A stretch of 64,000 nucleotides of DNA. Origin: Bacteroides sp. (GTDB taxonomy: Bacteria; Bacteroidota; Bacteroidia; Bacteroidales; Bacteroidaceae). This document shows, piece after piece, positions 46,552-56,204 of the stretch (the first letter of the stretch is position 1; every line of letters begins with the position of its first letter). The stretch is from assembly GCF_028690125.1 (NCBI RefSeq), contig NZ_JAQVBV010000002.1:268484-332483 (forward strand), given 5' to 3'. A model generated the notes under the pieces. That model was not told where the DNA came from and searched no databases. It was given only the letters and a program-made list of their open reading frames with translations. Both the position numbers and the translations under genes were made by a program.

Positions 46552-47388
46552 ATGACAAAGGCGAATAAAGTTTTATTTATTACACAAGAGATTACACCTT
46601 ACGTTTCAGCATCCGAAATGGCCAATATAGGTAGGAATCTGCCGCAGGCAATCCAGGAAAAAGGCCGTGAAATCAGAACTTTTATGCCCAAATGGGGAAA
46701 TATCAACGAACGCAGAAACCAACTGCATGAAGTGATCCGACTCTCAGGTATGAATCTGATTATTGACGATACTGATCACCCACTTATCATAAAAGTTGCT
46801 TCTATCCAATCTGCACGTATGCAGGTATACTTCATCGATAATGATGACTATTTCCAGAACCGACTGCAAACAGTAGACGAGAATGGTGTGGAATATGATG
46901 ATAACGACAGTCGTGCCATTTTTTATGCACGTGGTGTGTTGGAAACAGTGAAAAAACTCCGTTGGTGTCCGGATGTTATCCACTGCCATGGTTGGATGAC
47001 GGCATTAGCACCTCTCTATATTAAGAGAGCGTACAAAGACGAACCTTCTTTCCGCGATGCTAAAATAGTATTCTCCGTATACGAAGATGACTTTAAGAAT
47101 ACATTCAGTGAAGACTTTGCTAGCAAATTAATATTGAAAGGCATTTCGAAAAAAGACTTAGCTGCTTTAAAAGAGCCGATAGATTATGCCACTCTCTGCA
47201 AACTTGCTATTGACCATTCCGACGGTGTGATCCAGAACAGCGAAAAAGTGGATCAATCTATCATCGAATATGCCCGCCAATCAGGTAAATTAGTACTTGA
47301 TTATCAGAACCCGGATAATTACTCAGACGCATGCAATGAGTTCTATGACCAGGTATGGGAAGCTACAGCAAACCAAAAAGAAGAATAA
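46552..47388 (+). CDS. glycogen/starch synthase-like protein, N-terminal half only
   Basis: 278 residues resembling the GT5 starch-synthase catalytic (N-terminal Rossmann) domain: KVLFITQEITPYVSASEMANI and PDVIHCHGWMTALAPLYIK are conserved in position. A complete GT5 enzyme is about 470-480 residues; here the second, nucleotide-sugar-binding domain is absent. The first loop reads SASEMANIG where active enzymes carry KTGGLGDV, so the ADP-glucose-contacting lysine and glycines are missing. It is therefore probably non-catalytic or regulatory. A DUF4270 lipoprotein gene follows after 20 bases. Confidence 0.82.
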   Translation: MTKANKVLFITQEITPYVSASEMANIGRNLPQAIQEKGREIRTFMPKWGNINERRNQLHEVIRLSGMNLIIDDTDHPLIIKVASIQSARMQVYFIDNDDYFQNRLQTVDENGVEYDDNDSRAIFYARGVLETVKKLRWCPDVIHCHGWMTALAPLYIKRAYKDEPSFRDAKIVFSVYEDDFKNTFSEDFASKLILKGISKKDLAALKEPIDYATLCKLAIDHSDGVIQNSEKVDQSIIEYARQSGKLVLDYQNPDNYSDACNEFYDQVWEATANQKEE

Positions 47389-47408
47389 AAAATCAAGAAA
47401 CGACGATC

Positions 47409-49076
47409 ATGAAAGCAAAATATGCCTTGATAGCCTTATTAGCTATCACATTTTTCGGATGTGATGATAACACTGCCGGACTGGGATTAGGAATGTTTCC
47501 GGGAAGCGACCAAAACATTAGCGGAAGATTAACTACTTTTGATGTAACAACCAGTTCTGTTCCCACAGGTCAAATTTATGCGAAAACCAATATCGGCTAT
47601 GTAGGTAAATTTACTGACGAAACATTTGGGACTTATCAGGCAGGCTTTTTGGCATCTATAAACTGTCCTGAAAAACTAACATTCCCGGGAGTTTATAAAA
47701 ATAATGCTTTAAATGCTGATGGAAAGGTTGCTAATAATATGGTTATAGAACCTGCCGATGATATTAAACTTATCTACGACAACGACCAAAATGAGCCAAT
47801 CGGAGAACCTATTGGTAATATTCACACTGTCGAACTTTATTTATGGTATAAAAGCTATTTTGGAGACTCATTGACTGCCTGCCGATTAAGTGTTTATGAG
47901 CTAGACGAAAAGCTAGAGCTCAAAGACAAACCTTACTATACCAATATTGATCCGAACAACTATTATAATGAAGCTGATTTATTAGGCAGTAAAACTTATA
48001 CAGCTGTTGATTTATCTATAAAAGATTCTATCCGCAAGTCGGATAGTTATACGCCAAACGTGAATTTCAGTTTTAAAGATGATATTTCCTATAAAGTCGG
48101 TGGAAAGATTTTAAGAGCTGCGAGAAGAGCAGGAACAAGTTTTGATTATAACAAATTCAGTGATATATTTAAGGGAATCTATATAAAAAGCGATTATGGA
48201 GATGGAACTATACTATATATTTCCCAAGCACAAATGCGCGTAGTCTATAAATGTTATGAAGTAGACAAAAAAACAGGTATAAAGCTTAAAAAGTCAGGTA
48301 GTACAGCAGATTCCACATATTATACGACTCGTGATTTTGTATCTACCCGTGAAGTTATTCAAGCCAATCAACTGGCTAATGATAAAGAAAAGATTAAAGA
48401 ATTAATTGAGGAAGATAACAATACATATATCAAATCTCCGGCAGGTATTTTTACCCAAGCAATACTTCCGATCAATGAAATTAATGAAAAATTGCAACTG
48501 GATACATTGAATGCCGTAAAGCTAACATTCTCTAATTATAATCAGTCAAGTGAGAATAAATTCGGTATGACTTATCCATCGACTCTAATGCTTATACGTA
48601 AAAAATTTAAAGATTCATTCTTTGAAAATAATCAGCTGACTGATAATATAACATCCTATTTAACCTCACATTCTACTAACATCAATCAATATGTTTTCAG
48701 TAATATAACTAATCTGGTAAATGATTGTGTTGCAGATGGAGAAAGAGAGGCAGCAGAAAAGAAATTCCTGAAAGGAGAAACTATAACGCTTCAATTCACT
48801 AATGCTGAAGGTGAAACAGAGACTAAAATTGTTGATAACATAATTGATTGGGAGAAATATAGTGATTGGAATAAGGTCCTTCTCATTCCTGTCCTCATTA
48901 CTTATGATGATCCTACTTCACAAAACAGGCAAATTATTAGTGTGCAGCATGATTTAAAACCTGGTTATGTACGTCTCAAAGGAGGTTCAAGAGCTACTGA
49001 TCCTAATTATAGCAAAGAGGAACAAGACAAGTTTAAATTAAAATTAGAAGTCGTTTCAACAAACTTCGGCAACTAA
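47409..49076 (+). CDS. DUF4270 family lipoprotein
   Basis: 555 residues from ATG 47409. Lipoprotein signal MKAKYALIALLAITFFGC, then TAGLGLGMFPGSDQNISG and a long beta-rich body as in Bacteroidetes DUF4270 proteins. Function unknown; probably outer-membrane anchored. It is closely coupled to the glycogen-synthase-like gene (20-base gap), a pairing I recall from other Bacteroides chromosomes. Confidence 0.83.
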   Translation: MKAKYALIALLAITFFGCDDNTAGLGLGMFPGSDQNISGRLTTFDVTTSSVPTGQIYAKTNIGYVGKFTDETFGTYQAGFLASINCPEKLTFPGVYKNNALNADGKVANNMVIEPADDIKLIYDNDQNEPIGEPIGNIHTVELYLWYKSYFGDSLTACRLSVYELDEKLELKDKPYYTNIDPNNYYNEADLLGSKTYTAVDLSIKDSIRKSDSYTPNVNFSFKDDISYKVGGKILRAARRAGTSFDYNKFSDIFKGIYIKSDYGDGTILYISQAQMRVVYKCYEVDKKTGIKLKKSGSTADSTYYTTRDFVSTREVIQANQLANDKEKIKELIEEDNNTYIKSPAGIFTQAILPINEINEKLQLDTLNAVKLTFSNYNQSSENKFGMTYPSTLMLIRKKFKDSFFENNQLTDNITSYLTSHSTNINQYVFSNITNLVNDCVADGEREAAEKKFLKGETITLQFTNAEGETETKIVDNIIDWEKYSDWNKVLLIPVLITYDDPTSQNRQIISVQHDLKPGYVRLKGGSRATDPNYSKEEQDKFKLKLEVVSTNFGN

Positions 49077-49096
49077 TAGAAAAATATTAATAGCAT

Positions 49097-49136
49097 AAAA
49101 AAGCGCGGATTACAAATTGTAGTTCGCGCTTTTTTT
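49097..49136. terminator. bidirectional terminator between DUF4270 and GH57 genes
   Basis: AAAAAAGCGCG (49097-49107) pairs with CGCGCTTTTTT (49125-49135), with partial TACAA/GTAG pairing inside. It is A-rich on one side and T-rich on the other, so it works in both directions between convergent genes. Confidence 0.88.
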
Positions 49137-49211
49137 ATACTATACTTATAAAAATAACCATGAGCATTGAAACGATCAAGCGGCTCATGGTTAATAAAAT
49201 GATCAGTAAAA

Positions 49212-50627
49212 TTATTCTTTCTTCGCTGCCTTCTTTGAACTGGTAGCAGTCTTTTTAGGTGCAGTAGCCTTCTTAACAGGTTCCTCAAATGCAGGCTCCT
49301 TTTTCACAGTAACCTTTTTAAAAGCTTTTACAGTCTCTTTTTCTACCTTATGATGCCATTTAGCAACTTCCTTCTGTAAATCTGCAATTTCCTCACCCTG
49401 ATTCTTAATGGTAGTCAAGAGAGAATTAAGTTCTTCATTATCTACATCCACAGGATATAATGAATCTACCCTCTTAATAAAGTCACCTAAGATATTCATG
49501 TAGTTAGTAAAGGCATCATAAGGAGAATCATAAATACCCCGATTCAGCCAGATACCGGTATTCTTTGTAGTCATGAAACGGAAATTATTGCTAGCCTGCA
49601 AATAGTCCCAATCTTGTTTGATACGACGGTCGTCACATAAGTGAACACGCTCTGCCACACTATATAACTTATTAAAAGCTTCGCGTTGCAAGATATTACC
49701 CAACCAACTGCTGGTATCTCTTTCTTCGTCCACCCATGACATGGGATAAGGAACATCCAGTTGAGAAACAGATTTCAGTTTCGTAACAATCTCTGTCGGT
49801 GTGGAGAATGTGATACCTTTAGCCTTTGCACATTCCGGCAAAGCTTTTAAGAATTCAAGAATATTAGAAGACAAAGGCTGAGCCATACCCAATGCAGCCA
49901 GCTCCATAAAAATATTGATCACTTGCTCTTCCGGTGGCAAGACATCTATCCAGTTGATATATTTATCTGCAAACAATGGATACTCCGCCCATTCTGAATT
50001 AGAGAAACGCAAGCTTATGTCATCAGACAATTTAAAATCCCTCAATAACAATTTCAAGCCGGGAGCCTGGTTGCAATGATATACATAATGAGGACTCTTC
50101 CAGCCTAAAACAGGCTTAGCACCTTCAGTCAGCATACCTTTAAAGCCCATAGAAGCTACCATACCACCTATTTCGTCCGAATAAATCAAACTGGAGTTAC
50201 GGAAAACTTTCGGTTCCTTGCCAAACATCTGCTTCATCTTATCACGTTGCCGAAGTACCTCTTCGCGAAAGCAATCTTCGTTAGCCAATGACGACAAGCC
50301 ATGTGAGTATGGTTCGCAGAGGAACTCACAACAACCGGTATCATTCAATTGATGAAGCAGGTCAATTACAGCCGGAGCATGAATTTCCAACTGTTCCAAT
50401 GCTACCCCCGAAATGGACAATGCCACTTTAAATGCACCTCCCGAGTTTCTTGCCATCTCAATTAATGCGTTGAGCGCAGGTATGTAAGAACGCTCGGCAA
50501 CTTCATTCATGCCTGTTTCATTCGCATAGTCATCATAATAATAATGATCAGTGCCGATATCGAAGAAACGGTAACGTTTCAAGTGTATAATCTGATGTAT
50601 TTCGAAATAAAGACAGATCGTTCTCAT
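49212..50627 (-). CDS. glycoside hydrolase family 57 protein
   Basis: 471 residues. A GH57-type (alpha/beta)7 barrel: CLYFEIHQIIHLKRY at the start in place of the common FxxHQP, AFKVALSISGVALEQLE, GCCEFLCEPYSHGLSSL and VFRNSSLIYSDEIGGMVASMG. GH57 enzymes act on alpha-glucans (amylase, branching). The C-terminal ~35 residues are Lys/Ala/Pro-rich (KKATAPKKTATSSKKAAKKE), a low-complexity basic tail. It is the last gene of the leftward glycogen cluster, 13 bases after the GT4 gene. Confidence 0.87.
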   Translation of the reverse strand: MRTICLYFEIHQIIHLKRYRFFDIGTDHYYYDDYANETGMNEVAERSYIPALNALIEMARNSGGAFKVALSISGVALEQLEIHAPAVIDLLHQLNDTGCCEFLCEPYSHGLSSLANEDCFREEVLRQRDKMKQMFGKEPKVFRNSSLIYSDEIGGMVASMGFKGMLTEGAKPVLGWKSPHYVYHCNQAPGLKLLLRDFKLSDDISLRFSNSEWAEYPLFADKYINWIDVLPPEEQVINIFMELAALGMAQPLSSNILEFLKALPECAKAKGITFSTPTEIVTKLKSVSQLDVPYPMSWVDEERDTSSWLGNILQREAFNKLYSVAERVHLCDDRRIKQDWDYLQASNNFRFMTTKNTGIWLNRGIYDSPYDAFTNYMNILGDFIKRVDSLYPVDVDNEELNSLLTTIKNQGEEIADLQKEVAKWHHKVEKETVKAFKKVTVKKEPAFEEPVKKATAPKKTATSSKKAAKKE

Positions 50628-50640
50628 AATCTATAATCTT

Positions 50641-51915
50641 TTATTGTTTACCATAATTTTTTATAACCTCGTCGTAGATACCACGTACTTTGTATCCCAC
50701 ATTCTCCCATTTAATCTCATCCACTTCTCTCTTACCTTCTTCTTTCAGGTAATCGTACATTGCAGGATAAGTACAAATAGAGTAAATAGCATCTGCCATC
50801 GCATGAATATCCCAATAATCTGTTTTGATGCAGTTCTCCAGAATCTCAGCACAACCCGACTGTTTGGAAATAATAGTAGGAACGCTACATTGCATAGCCT
50901 CCAACGGAGAAATACCAAATGGTTCGGAAACAGATGGCATGATATACACATCACTAGCTTTCAATACCTCATACACCTGGTTTCCTTTCATGAATCCTGG
51001 GAAATGGAAACGGTCAGCAATACCACGCTCGGCTACCAAGCGAATCATCTCGTCCATCATATCACCGCTACCAGCCATTACAAAACGGACATTACGCGTA
51101 CGGTGCAACACCAATGCAGCAGCTTCCACAAAATATTCCGGTCCCTTCTGCATGGTAATACGTCCCAGAAAAGTTACCACCTTCTCATTCGGTTTCTTTA
51201 ATGGAACAATATCCTGAATTTCCTGCGACAGAGGCGAAACGGCATTGTGTACGGTAGAGACCTTCTTCGGGTCTTGAAAATACTTATGAATCACCGTTTG
51301 ACGAGTTAGTTCACTCACACACATGATGTGGTCAGCATGATCCATACCATTCTTCTCAATGGCATACACCGTCGGATTTACATTGCCACGACTACGATCG
51401 AAGTCAGTGGCATGTACATGGATCACTAAAGGTTTGCCGGACACCTGTTTGGCATGAATACCTGCCGGATAAGTCAGCCAGTCGTGAGAGTGAATAATAT
51501 CAAATTCCTGTTGGCGGGCTACCACCCCTGCCACAATAGAATAATTATTAATCTCCTCGTGCAGATTATCCGGATAGCGACCGGAGAACTCAATACATCC
51601 AAGATCATTGGTGTGAAGATAGTTGAAGTCAGCATAGATATGGTCCCGCAAATCATAATATAATTGCGGATCCATATAGCTACCTAAACGTCCCTTCACA
51701 TACTCCCAATCGATATTTTTCCAGACTATAGGAGTACTGTTCATACCGATTATTCTCAAAAAACTCTGGTCCTCGTCTCCCCATGGTTTGGGGATGCAGA
51801 AGGTGATTTCCAAATCACTCTGCTGAGACATTCCTTTTGTCAGACCATAACTGGCAGTTCCTAAACCTCCTAAGATATGCGGGGGGAACTCCCATCCAAA
51901 CATTAAAACTTTCAT
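50641..51915 (-). CDS. glycosyltransferase family 4 (glycogen synthase-like)
   Basis: 424 residues with a complete GT-B fold: N-terminal MLMFGWEFPPHILGGLGTASYGL-like segment (FGWEFPPHILGGLG), IHSHDWLTYPAG, and C-terminal VTFLGRITMQKGPEYF and SVSEPFGISPLEAMQC with the retaining E(x7)E motif. In Bacteroides this gene sits between a debranching enzyme and a GH57 protein and is the likely glucan-elongating enzyme. Gaps of 17 and 13 bases show an operon. Confidence 0.87.
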   Translation of the reverse strand: MKVLMFGWEFPPHILGGLGTASYGLTKGMSQQSDLEITFCIPKPWGDEDQSFLRIIGMNSTPIVWKNIDWEYVKGRLGSYMDPQLYYDLRDHIYADFNYLHTNDLGCIEFSGRYPDNLHEEINNYSIVAGVVARQQEFDIIHSHDWLTYPAGIHAKQVSGKPLVIHVHATDFDRSRGNVNPTVYAIEKNGMDHADHIMCVSELTRQTVIHKYFQDPKKVSTVHNAVSPLSQEIQDIVPLKKPNEKVVTFLGRITMQKGPEYFVEAAALVLHRTRNVRFVMAGSGDMMDEMIRLVAERGIADRFHFPGFMKGNQVYEVLKASDVYIMPSVSEPFGISPLEAMQCSVPTIISKQSGCAEILENCIKTDYWDIHAMADAIYSICTYPAMYDYLKEEGKREVDEIKWENVGYKVRGIYDEVIKNYGKQ

Positions 51916-51932
51916 CTTCGTTCCTCCTCCTT

Positions 51933-53870
51933 TTAATAATACTTAGACAACAGCTTTAGAATACGCAGCACTTCGGCAACATTCATGGCGAATGAAACGG
52001 CTCCACGACCTTTGAAAGGCGGGTTACCATCAAACAATTCAGGCAATGAACTGATGCAATGAATGGTCAATTCATCTTCCAATCCGATGAGCTGACGTTC
52101 TACGAACGACAAACCGCTCATCTTATAAATACGAAGATAGGCTTCCATATAGAATCCCATCAACCACGGCCAGGCTGTACCCTGATGGTAAGCATAATCA
52201 CGCTGTATCTGAGGACCAACATAATTCGGACTATATCCCCCACTCTTGGGACTTAACGTACGAAGTCCCTTTGGAGTCAATAACTCTTTGGTTACAATAT
52301 CGAGCACTTGCTTCTTTTGTGCCCTATCCAAAGGTGAATAATCGAATGCGACGGCAAAGATCATATTAGGGCGCACACTCCAATCCATCATATTACCATC
52401 TACATAATCGAGTAAATAACCGTATTCATTACGGAATACTTCAATAAATGATTGAGCTGTTATCTCTGCCTGTGCATCGAGCGAATCAGCCAGATGAGGA
52501 TCATTTCCTTCACGAACCAGATCGGCAACAAAGCGAAGCGCATTATACCACAAAGCATTAAACTCAACTATATATCCTGTGCGTGGAATCACCGGACGAC
52601 CATTTACCGTAGAATTCATCCACGTTATCGCCTTATCCGCTCCATTAGCAAAAAGCAAACCATTTTCATGCAAGAAAAGGTTATCATGTTTTCGCTGCCG
52701 AATAAATTCCATAATATCTACCAACAACTCACCGTACTTCTGTCGGCATTGCTCGCGGGAAGTCTCCTTAGCATATTGCTGTAAAGCCCAAACAGCCCAA
52801 AGCAAAACATCCGGATGATCCATTTCATAAATTTTGAATCCTATCGGTTCATCATTTATATAATTACGAATCACCTTTGCAGCAGTTTTCATCACATCTT
52901 CAAATTGATCCACCTCGTCAATGGCAAGAGTCAGTCCCGGCAAAGAAATAAACATATCACGGGCACGGCACTTAAACCAGGGATAACCGGCAAGGATGTA
53001 ATGTTCCTCTCCCTGTTGATTGTGGAACTGATGAGCCGAGTTCTTCAAGCAATGATAGAAACTATCACGCGGAGTACGATCGGCAACTTCCGCATCAAAT
53101 GTTTGCTTCAACCTACGCGGTGAAATTTCGGAGGTTCCGGCAGAGAAAACAATACTTTCGCCTTTCTTGATATCTACCTCGAAATACCCCGGGACGTAAA
53201 GATCTTCATTGAAGTCGTATCCACGCTCCTGCTCTTTCGGATATTCGATTCCCCGATACCAGTCCGGCTGAAAAATGAATTCACATTTTTTATTCAACTG
53301 CATGAACAATTCCGGATAACCGAAATACATACAAGTCTTGATACCGTTCTCCACAATCTGATAATCGCGACTCGCCTGCGAGTTCTCATGCGTATATTCA
53401 CGCACACTGCGGAAAGCCAGAAAAGGTCTGAAACGCAAGGTGGTAGCCGAATGCGCGTCAAGTAATGTATAACGAATCAGAATTCTATTTTCATGGTGTA
53501 CAAAGATTTTCTCTTTGCGAAGAACCACACCTCCAACACGGTAAGTTGTCGCCGGGATATGTTCACAATCAAACTCACGAATATACTTATGTCCATTCGG
53601 ACTAAAGTGGTTTCCCTGATATTTATGTAAGCCCAAGTTAAACTCCGCACCGTGTTGAATTACCGTTTCATCAAGAGAAGATAGCAGCACATGATTTTCA
53701 TCGTCGAGATTTGGAACAGGAATTACCAACAACCCGTGATATTTGCGTGTGTTACAATCAACAATCGTTGTACAATGATAAGCTCCCGCTTTGTTCGTCC
53801 GGAGAATTTCCCGTTGAAGGGACTCTTCCAGATTCGTCATGAGGGTCTTGTCAAAATGTAAATAACTCAT
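51933..53870 (-). CDS. amylo-alpha-1,6-glucosidase (glycogen debranching enzyme)
   Basis: 645 residues. N-terminal GDE-N beta-rich domain (LMTNLEESLQREILRTNKAGAYHC, RKYHGLLVIPVP) and C-terminal (alpha/alpha)6 barrel (from about 275: YPWFKCRARDMFISLPGLTLA, RPNMIFAVAFDYSPLD, YHQGTAWPWLMGFYMEAYL). It hydrolyses alpha-1,6 branches of glycogen-type glucans. First gene of the leftward cluster debranching enzyme - GT4 - GH57. Confidence 0.92.
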   Translation of the reverse strand: MSYLHFDKTLMTNLEESLQREILRTNKAGAYHCTTIVDCNTRKYHGLLVIPVPNLDDENHVLLSSLDETVIQHGAEFNLGLHKYQGNHFSPNGHKYIREFDCEHIPATTYRVGGVVLRKEKIFVHHENRILIRYTLLDAHSATTLRFRPFLAFRSVREYTHENSQASRDYQIVENGIKTCMYFGYPELFMQLNKKCEFIFQPDWYRGIEYPKEQERGYDFNEDLYVPGYFEVDIKKGESIVFSAGTSEISPRRLKQTFDAEVADRTPRDSFYHCLKNSAHQFHNQQGEEHYILAGYPWFKCRARDMFISLPGLTLAIDEVDQFEDVMKTAAKVIRNYINDEPIGFKIYEMDHPDVLLWAVWALQQYAKETSREQCRQKYGELLVDIMEFIRQRKHDNLFLHENGLLFANGADKAITWMNSTVNGRPVIPRTGYIVEFNALWYNALRFVADLVREGNDPHLADSLDAQAEITAQSFIEVFRNEYGYLLDYVDGNMMDWSVRPNMIFAVAFDYSPLDRAQKKQVLDIVTKELLTPKGLRTLSPKSGGYSPNYVGPQIQRDYAYHQGTAWPWLMGFYMEAYLRIYKMSGLSFVERQLIGLEDELTIHCISSLPELFDGNPPFKGRGAVSFAMNVAEVLRILKLLSKYY

Positions 53871-53953
53871 AGTTGTGCATTATTTAAAGGTTAATTATTT
53901 GGTCCATAGCACACAAGCACCGCTCAGAGCATTGTCTACATAGGTATAATGCC

Positions 53954-53961
53954 CAAATGTA
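53954..53961 (-). promoter_or_regulatory. -7 box TACATTTG for the glycogen cluster
   Basis: CAAATGTA on the + strand equals TACATTTG on the - strand, 83 bases before the debranching-enzyme start. Confidence 0.5.
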
Positions 53962-54059
53962 CAAATTATAGATAAAAACAAAAATAAAAAGGCTTTTTAT
54001 TTTTAGATTTTGTGCAAATATTCGTAGTATTGCGTAAAATATCTAAAGAAAAGAATGTG

Positions 54060-54737
54060 ATGAAGCAAGACATTCAGCATATCATGCTAGCTGCAGCCAG
54101 ATCTTTGTTTCTTATTTTTATCCTTTACCTGTTAAAAGTAGTCGAAGTAGGAATGGATCTGGACTTCTCTCATCTGGGAGTTTATCCTATGGAGAAAAGA
54201 GGTATAATAGGTATCCTGACTCATCCATTGATACACAGCGGTTTCAGTCATTTATTAGCAAACACCCTCCCCTTATTCTTCTTATCTTGGTGCTTATTTT
54301 ACTTTTACCGGGGAATATCTGGTAGGATTTTCATACTTATCTGGCTTGGCTGTGGGATGCTTACTTTCTTCATTGGCAAACCAGGATGGCATATTGGTGC
54401 AAGTGGACTTGTTTATGGTTTTGCCTTCTTTCTCTTTTTCAGTGGTATTCTTCGCAAATATGTTCCACTAATTGCCATATCTTTATTAGTCACATTTCTA
54501 TACGGAGGAATTGTGTGGCATATGTTTCCTTATTTTTCTCCTGCCAATATGTCGTGGGAAGGACATCTCAGCGGTGGTATTATGGGAGTCCTCTGTGCAT
54601 TTGCTTTTGTAAACTATGGACCTCAATGTCCGGATCCTTTTGCAGATGAAAATGAAATTGAGGAAAAGGATCTTGAAATAGAAAGCTTTGAGGAGGAAAT
54701 AGAAAAAAATGATAAAGAAGATACGGAAAGTCTATAG
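54060..54737 (+). CDS. rhomboid family intramembrane serine protease
   Basis: 225 residues from ATG 54060, with six hydrophobic segments. The catalytic Ser is in GASGLVYG near residue 112 and the His in WEGHLSGG near 168; the HSGFSHLLANTLPL loop carries the conserved His/Asn positions. It cleaves membrane proteins within the bilayer. The last ~30 residues are an acidic, Glu/Asp-rich tail. It is convergent with marC-like. Confidence 0.92.
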   Translation: MKQDIQHIMLAAARSLFLIFILYLLKVVEVGMDLDFSHLGVYPMEKRGIIGILTHPLIHSGFSHLLANTLPLFFLSWCLFYFYRGISGRIFILIWLGCGMLTFFIGKPGWHIGASGLVYGFAFFLFFSGILRKYVPLIAISLLVTFLYGGIVWHMFPYFSPANMSWEGHLSGGIMGVLCAFAFVNYGPQCPDPFADENEIEEKDLEIESFEEEIEKNDKEDTESL

Positions 54738-54766
54738 TCAGATACCTTCTTGTGCACTATAGACTT
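54728..54766. terminator. hairpin between rhomboid and MarC genes
   Basis: AAGTCTATAGT (54728-54738) and ACTATAGACTT (54756-54766) form a perfect 11-bp stem that overlaps the rhomboid stop codon. There is no strong T-tract. Confidence 0.6.
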
Positions 54767-54786
54767 GCCGAATATTTATATTTTAA

Positions 54787-55386
54787 TCAATGTTTTTGCA
54801 ACGCTGCTATTAATAAGGTAATATTTGCAGTAAATAGTCTTACAGCAATAGCTAAAAGAATAATCCCAAAAAACTTACGAATAATATAAATACCTCCTTT
54901 ACCCAAAAAGCGTTCTACCCGTCCGGTCATACTTACCACAAAATAAACCCATATCATATTTAGTATCAAGGCAATAATTATGTTAATATCAGCATATTCT
55001 GCCCGAAGGGAAAGTAACATAGTAAACGCACCGGCACCTGCCAATAAGGGGAAAACAAGTGGCACCAAAGTAGCTTCCTTAATAGGCCCCTGATTCTTAA
55101 AAATCTCAATGTCCAGAATCATCTCCAAAGATAAAAGAAAAATAACAAATGCACCTGCAACCGCAAATGATTCAATATCCACCCGAAAGAGCTTCAATAA
55201 CATATCTCCTGCATAAAAGAAGCCTATCAACAAGATAAAAGAGATTATAGTAGCCTTCATTGCATTCACTCCCTTGCCTTTCTCTTTCAAGTTTATGATA
55301 ATAGGTATAGAACCAATGATATCTATTACAGCAAAAAGTGCAATAAATGCACTGAACATTTGCTGCCAATTAAAGCTTGCAAGCAT
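54787..55386 (-). CDS. MarC family integral membrane protein
   Basis: 199 residues, six hydrophobic segments, with MarC/UPF0056 features: IALFAVIDIIGSIPIII near residue 20, FVIFLLSLEMILDIEIF, and LVFPLLAGAGAFTMLL. A putative transporter of unknown substrate; it is not a confirmed drug-resistance factor. A strong AGGAGG precedes the ATG. It is divergent from the second Crp/Fnr gene. Confidence 0.9.
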   Translation of the reverse strand: MLASFNWQQMFSAFIALFAVIDIIGSIPIIINLKEKGKGVNAMKATIISFILLIGFFYAGDMLLKLFRVDIESFAVAGAFVIFLLSLEMILDIEIFKNQGPIKEATLVPLVFPLLAGAGAFTMLLSLRAEYADINIIIALILNMIWVYFVVSMTGRVERFLGKGGIYIIRKFFGIILLAIAVRLFTANITLLIAALQKH

Positions 55387-55406
55387 AATATCCTCCTTTT
55401 TTATTG

Positions 55407-55414
55407 CAAATATA
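55407..55414 (-). promoter_or_regulatory. -7 box TATATTTG for the MarC gene
   Basis: CAAATATA on the + strand, 20 bases before the MarC ATG on the - strand. Confidence 0.55.
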
Positions 55415-55490
55415 CTCTATTTTTAGGCTTTCAAACAATAAAAAAAACAAAAAGTAAGGTCAGATAAGATTATGCATATCGTATAATGAG

Positions 55491-55498
55491 TAAATTTG
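55491..55498 (+). promoter_or_regulatory. -7 box TAAATTTG for the second Crp/Fnr gene
   Basis: Matches TAnnTTTG, 25 bases before ATG 55524. Confidence 0.6.
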
Positions 55499-55523
55499 TG
55501 AAATTAACAAAAGATGATAGCGC

Positions 55524-56186
55524 ATGGAAACGATGTTCGATACTTTGCTTCAATTACCTTTATTTCAGGGTCTTTGTCATGAAGACTTCACCAATATATT
55601 AGATAAGGTCAAATTGCATTTTTTCAAACATAAAGCCGGAGAAATAATTATAGAAAACGGCAGCCCCTGCAAACAGCTATGTTTCTTGCTGAAAGGAGAG
55701 ATCTCTATAATTACAACGTCAAAAGAAGATACGTATACAGTAATTGAGAGAATAGAATCTCCCTATCTGATCGAACCTCAGTCATTATTTGGTATGAGCA
55801 CTACTTATACATCTTCCTATATAGCTCATACGGAAGCTCATACTGTCAATATAAGCAAGGATTTTGTACTTAACGACCTTTTCAGGTATGAGATTTTCCG
55901 CCTCAACTATATGAACATAATCAGTAACCGTGCACAAAATCTTTATGCTCGTTTATGGGAAGAACCCACTCCGGATTTGAAAAGTAAAATTATTCGTTTC
56001 CTTTTATCGCACTGCGAAAAGCCACAAGGGAAAAAGATTTTTAAGGCGAAGATGGATGATCTGGCACGCTGTCTGGACGACACTCGTTTGAATATTTCCA
56101 AAGCACTGAATGAACTACAGGATTATGGTTTAATTGAGTTGCATAGAAAAGAGATTCTCATTCCGGATGCACAGAAGCTACTATAA
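55524..56186 (+). CDS. Crp/Fnr family transcriptional regulator
   Basis: 220 residues: beta-roll at about 10-120 ([35 protein letters not shown]) and a winged helix at about 150-215 ([37 protein letters not shown]). The sequence differs clearly from the regulator at 7105. It is divergent from marC-like and directly upstream of a broken thioredoxin-like gene, which may once have been its target or operon partner. Confidence 0.9.
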   Translation: METMFDTLLQLPLFQGLCHEDFTNILDKVKLHFFKHKAGEIIIENGSPCKQLCFLLKGEISIITTSKEDTYTVIERIESPYLIEPQSLFGMSTTYTSSYIAHTEAHTVNISKDFVLNDLFRYEIFRLNYMNIISNRAQNLYARLWEEPTPDLKSKIIRFLLSHCEKPQGKKIFKAKMDDLARCLDDTRLNISKALNELQDYGLIELHRKEILIPDAQKLL

Positions 56187-56204
56187 GGTCTAAATATTTA
56201 TATT

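Noticed and set aside
51454..53123. Several rightward frames opposite the glycogen cluster
   Set aside because: They are antisense shadows of GT4 and the debranching enzyme.
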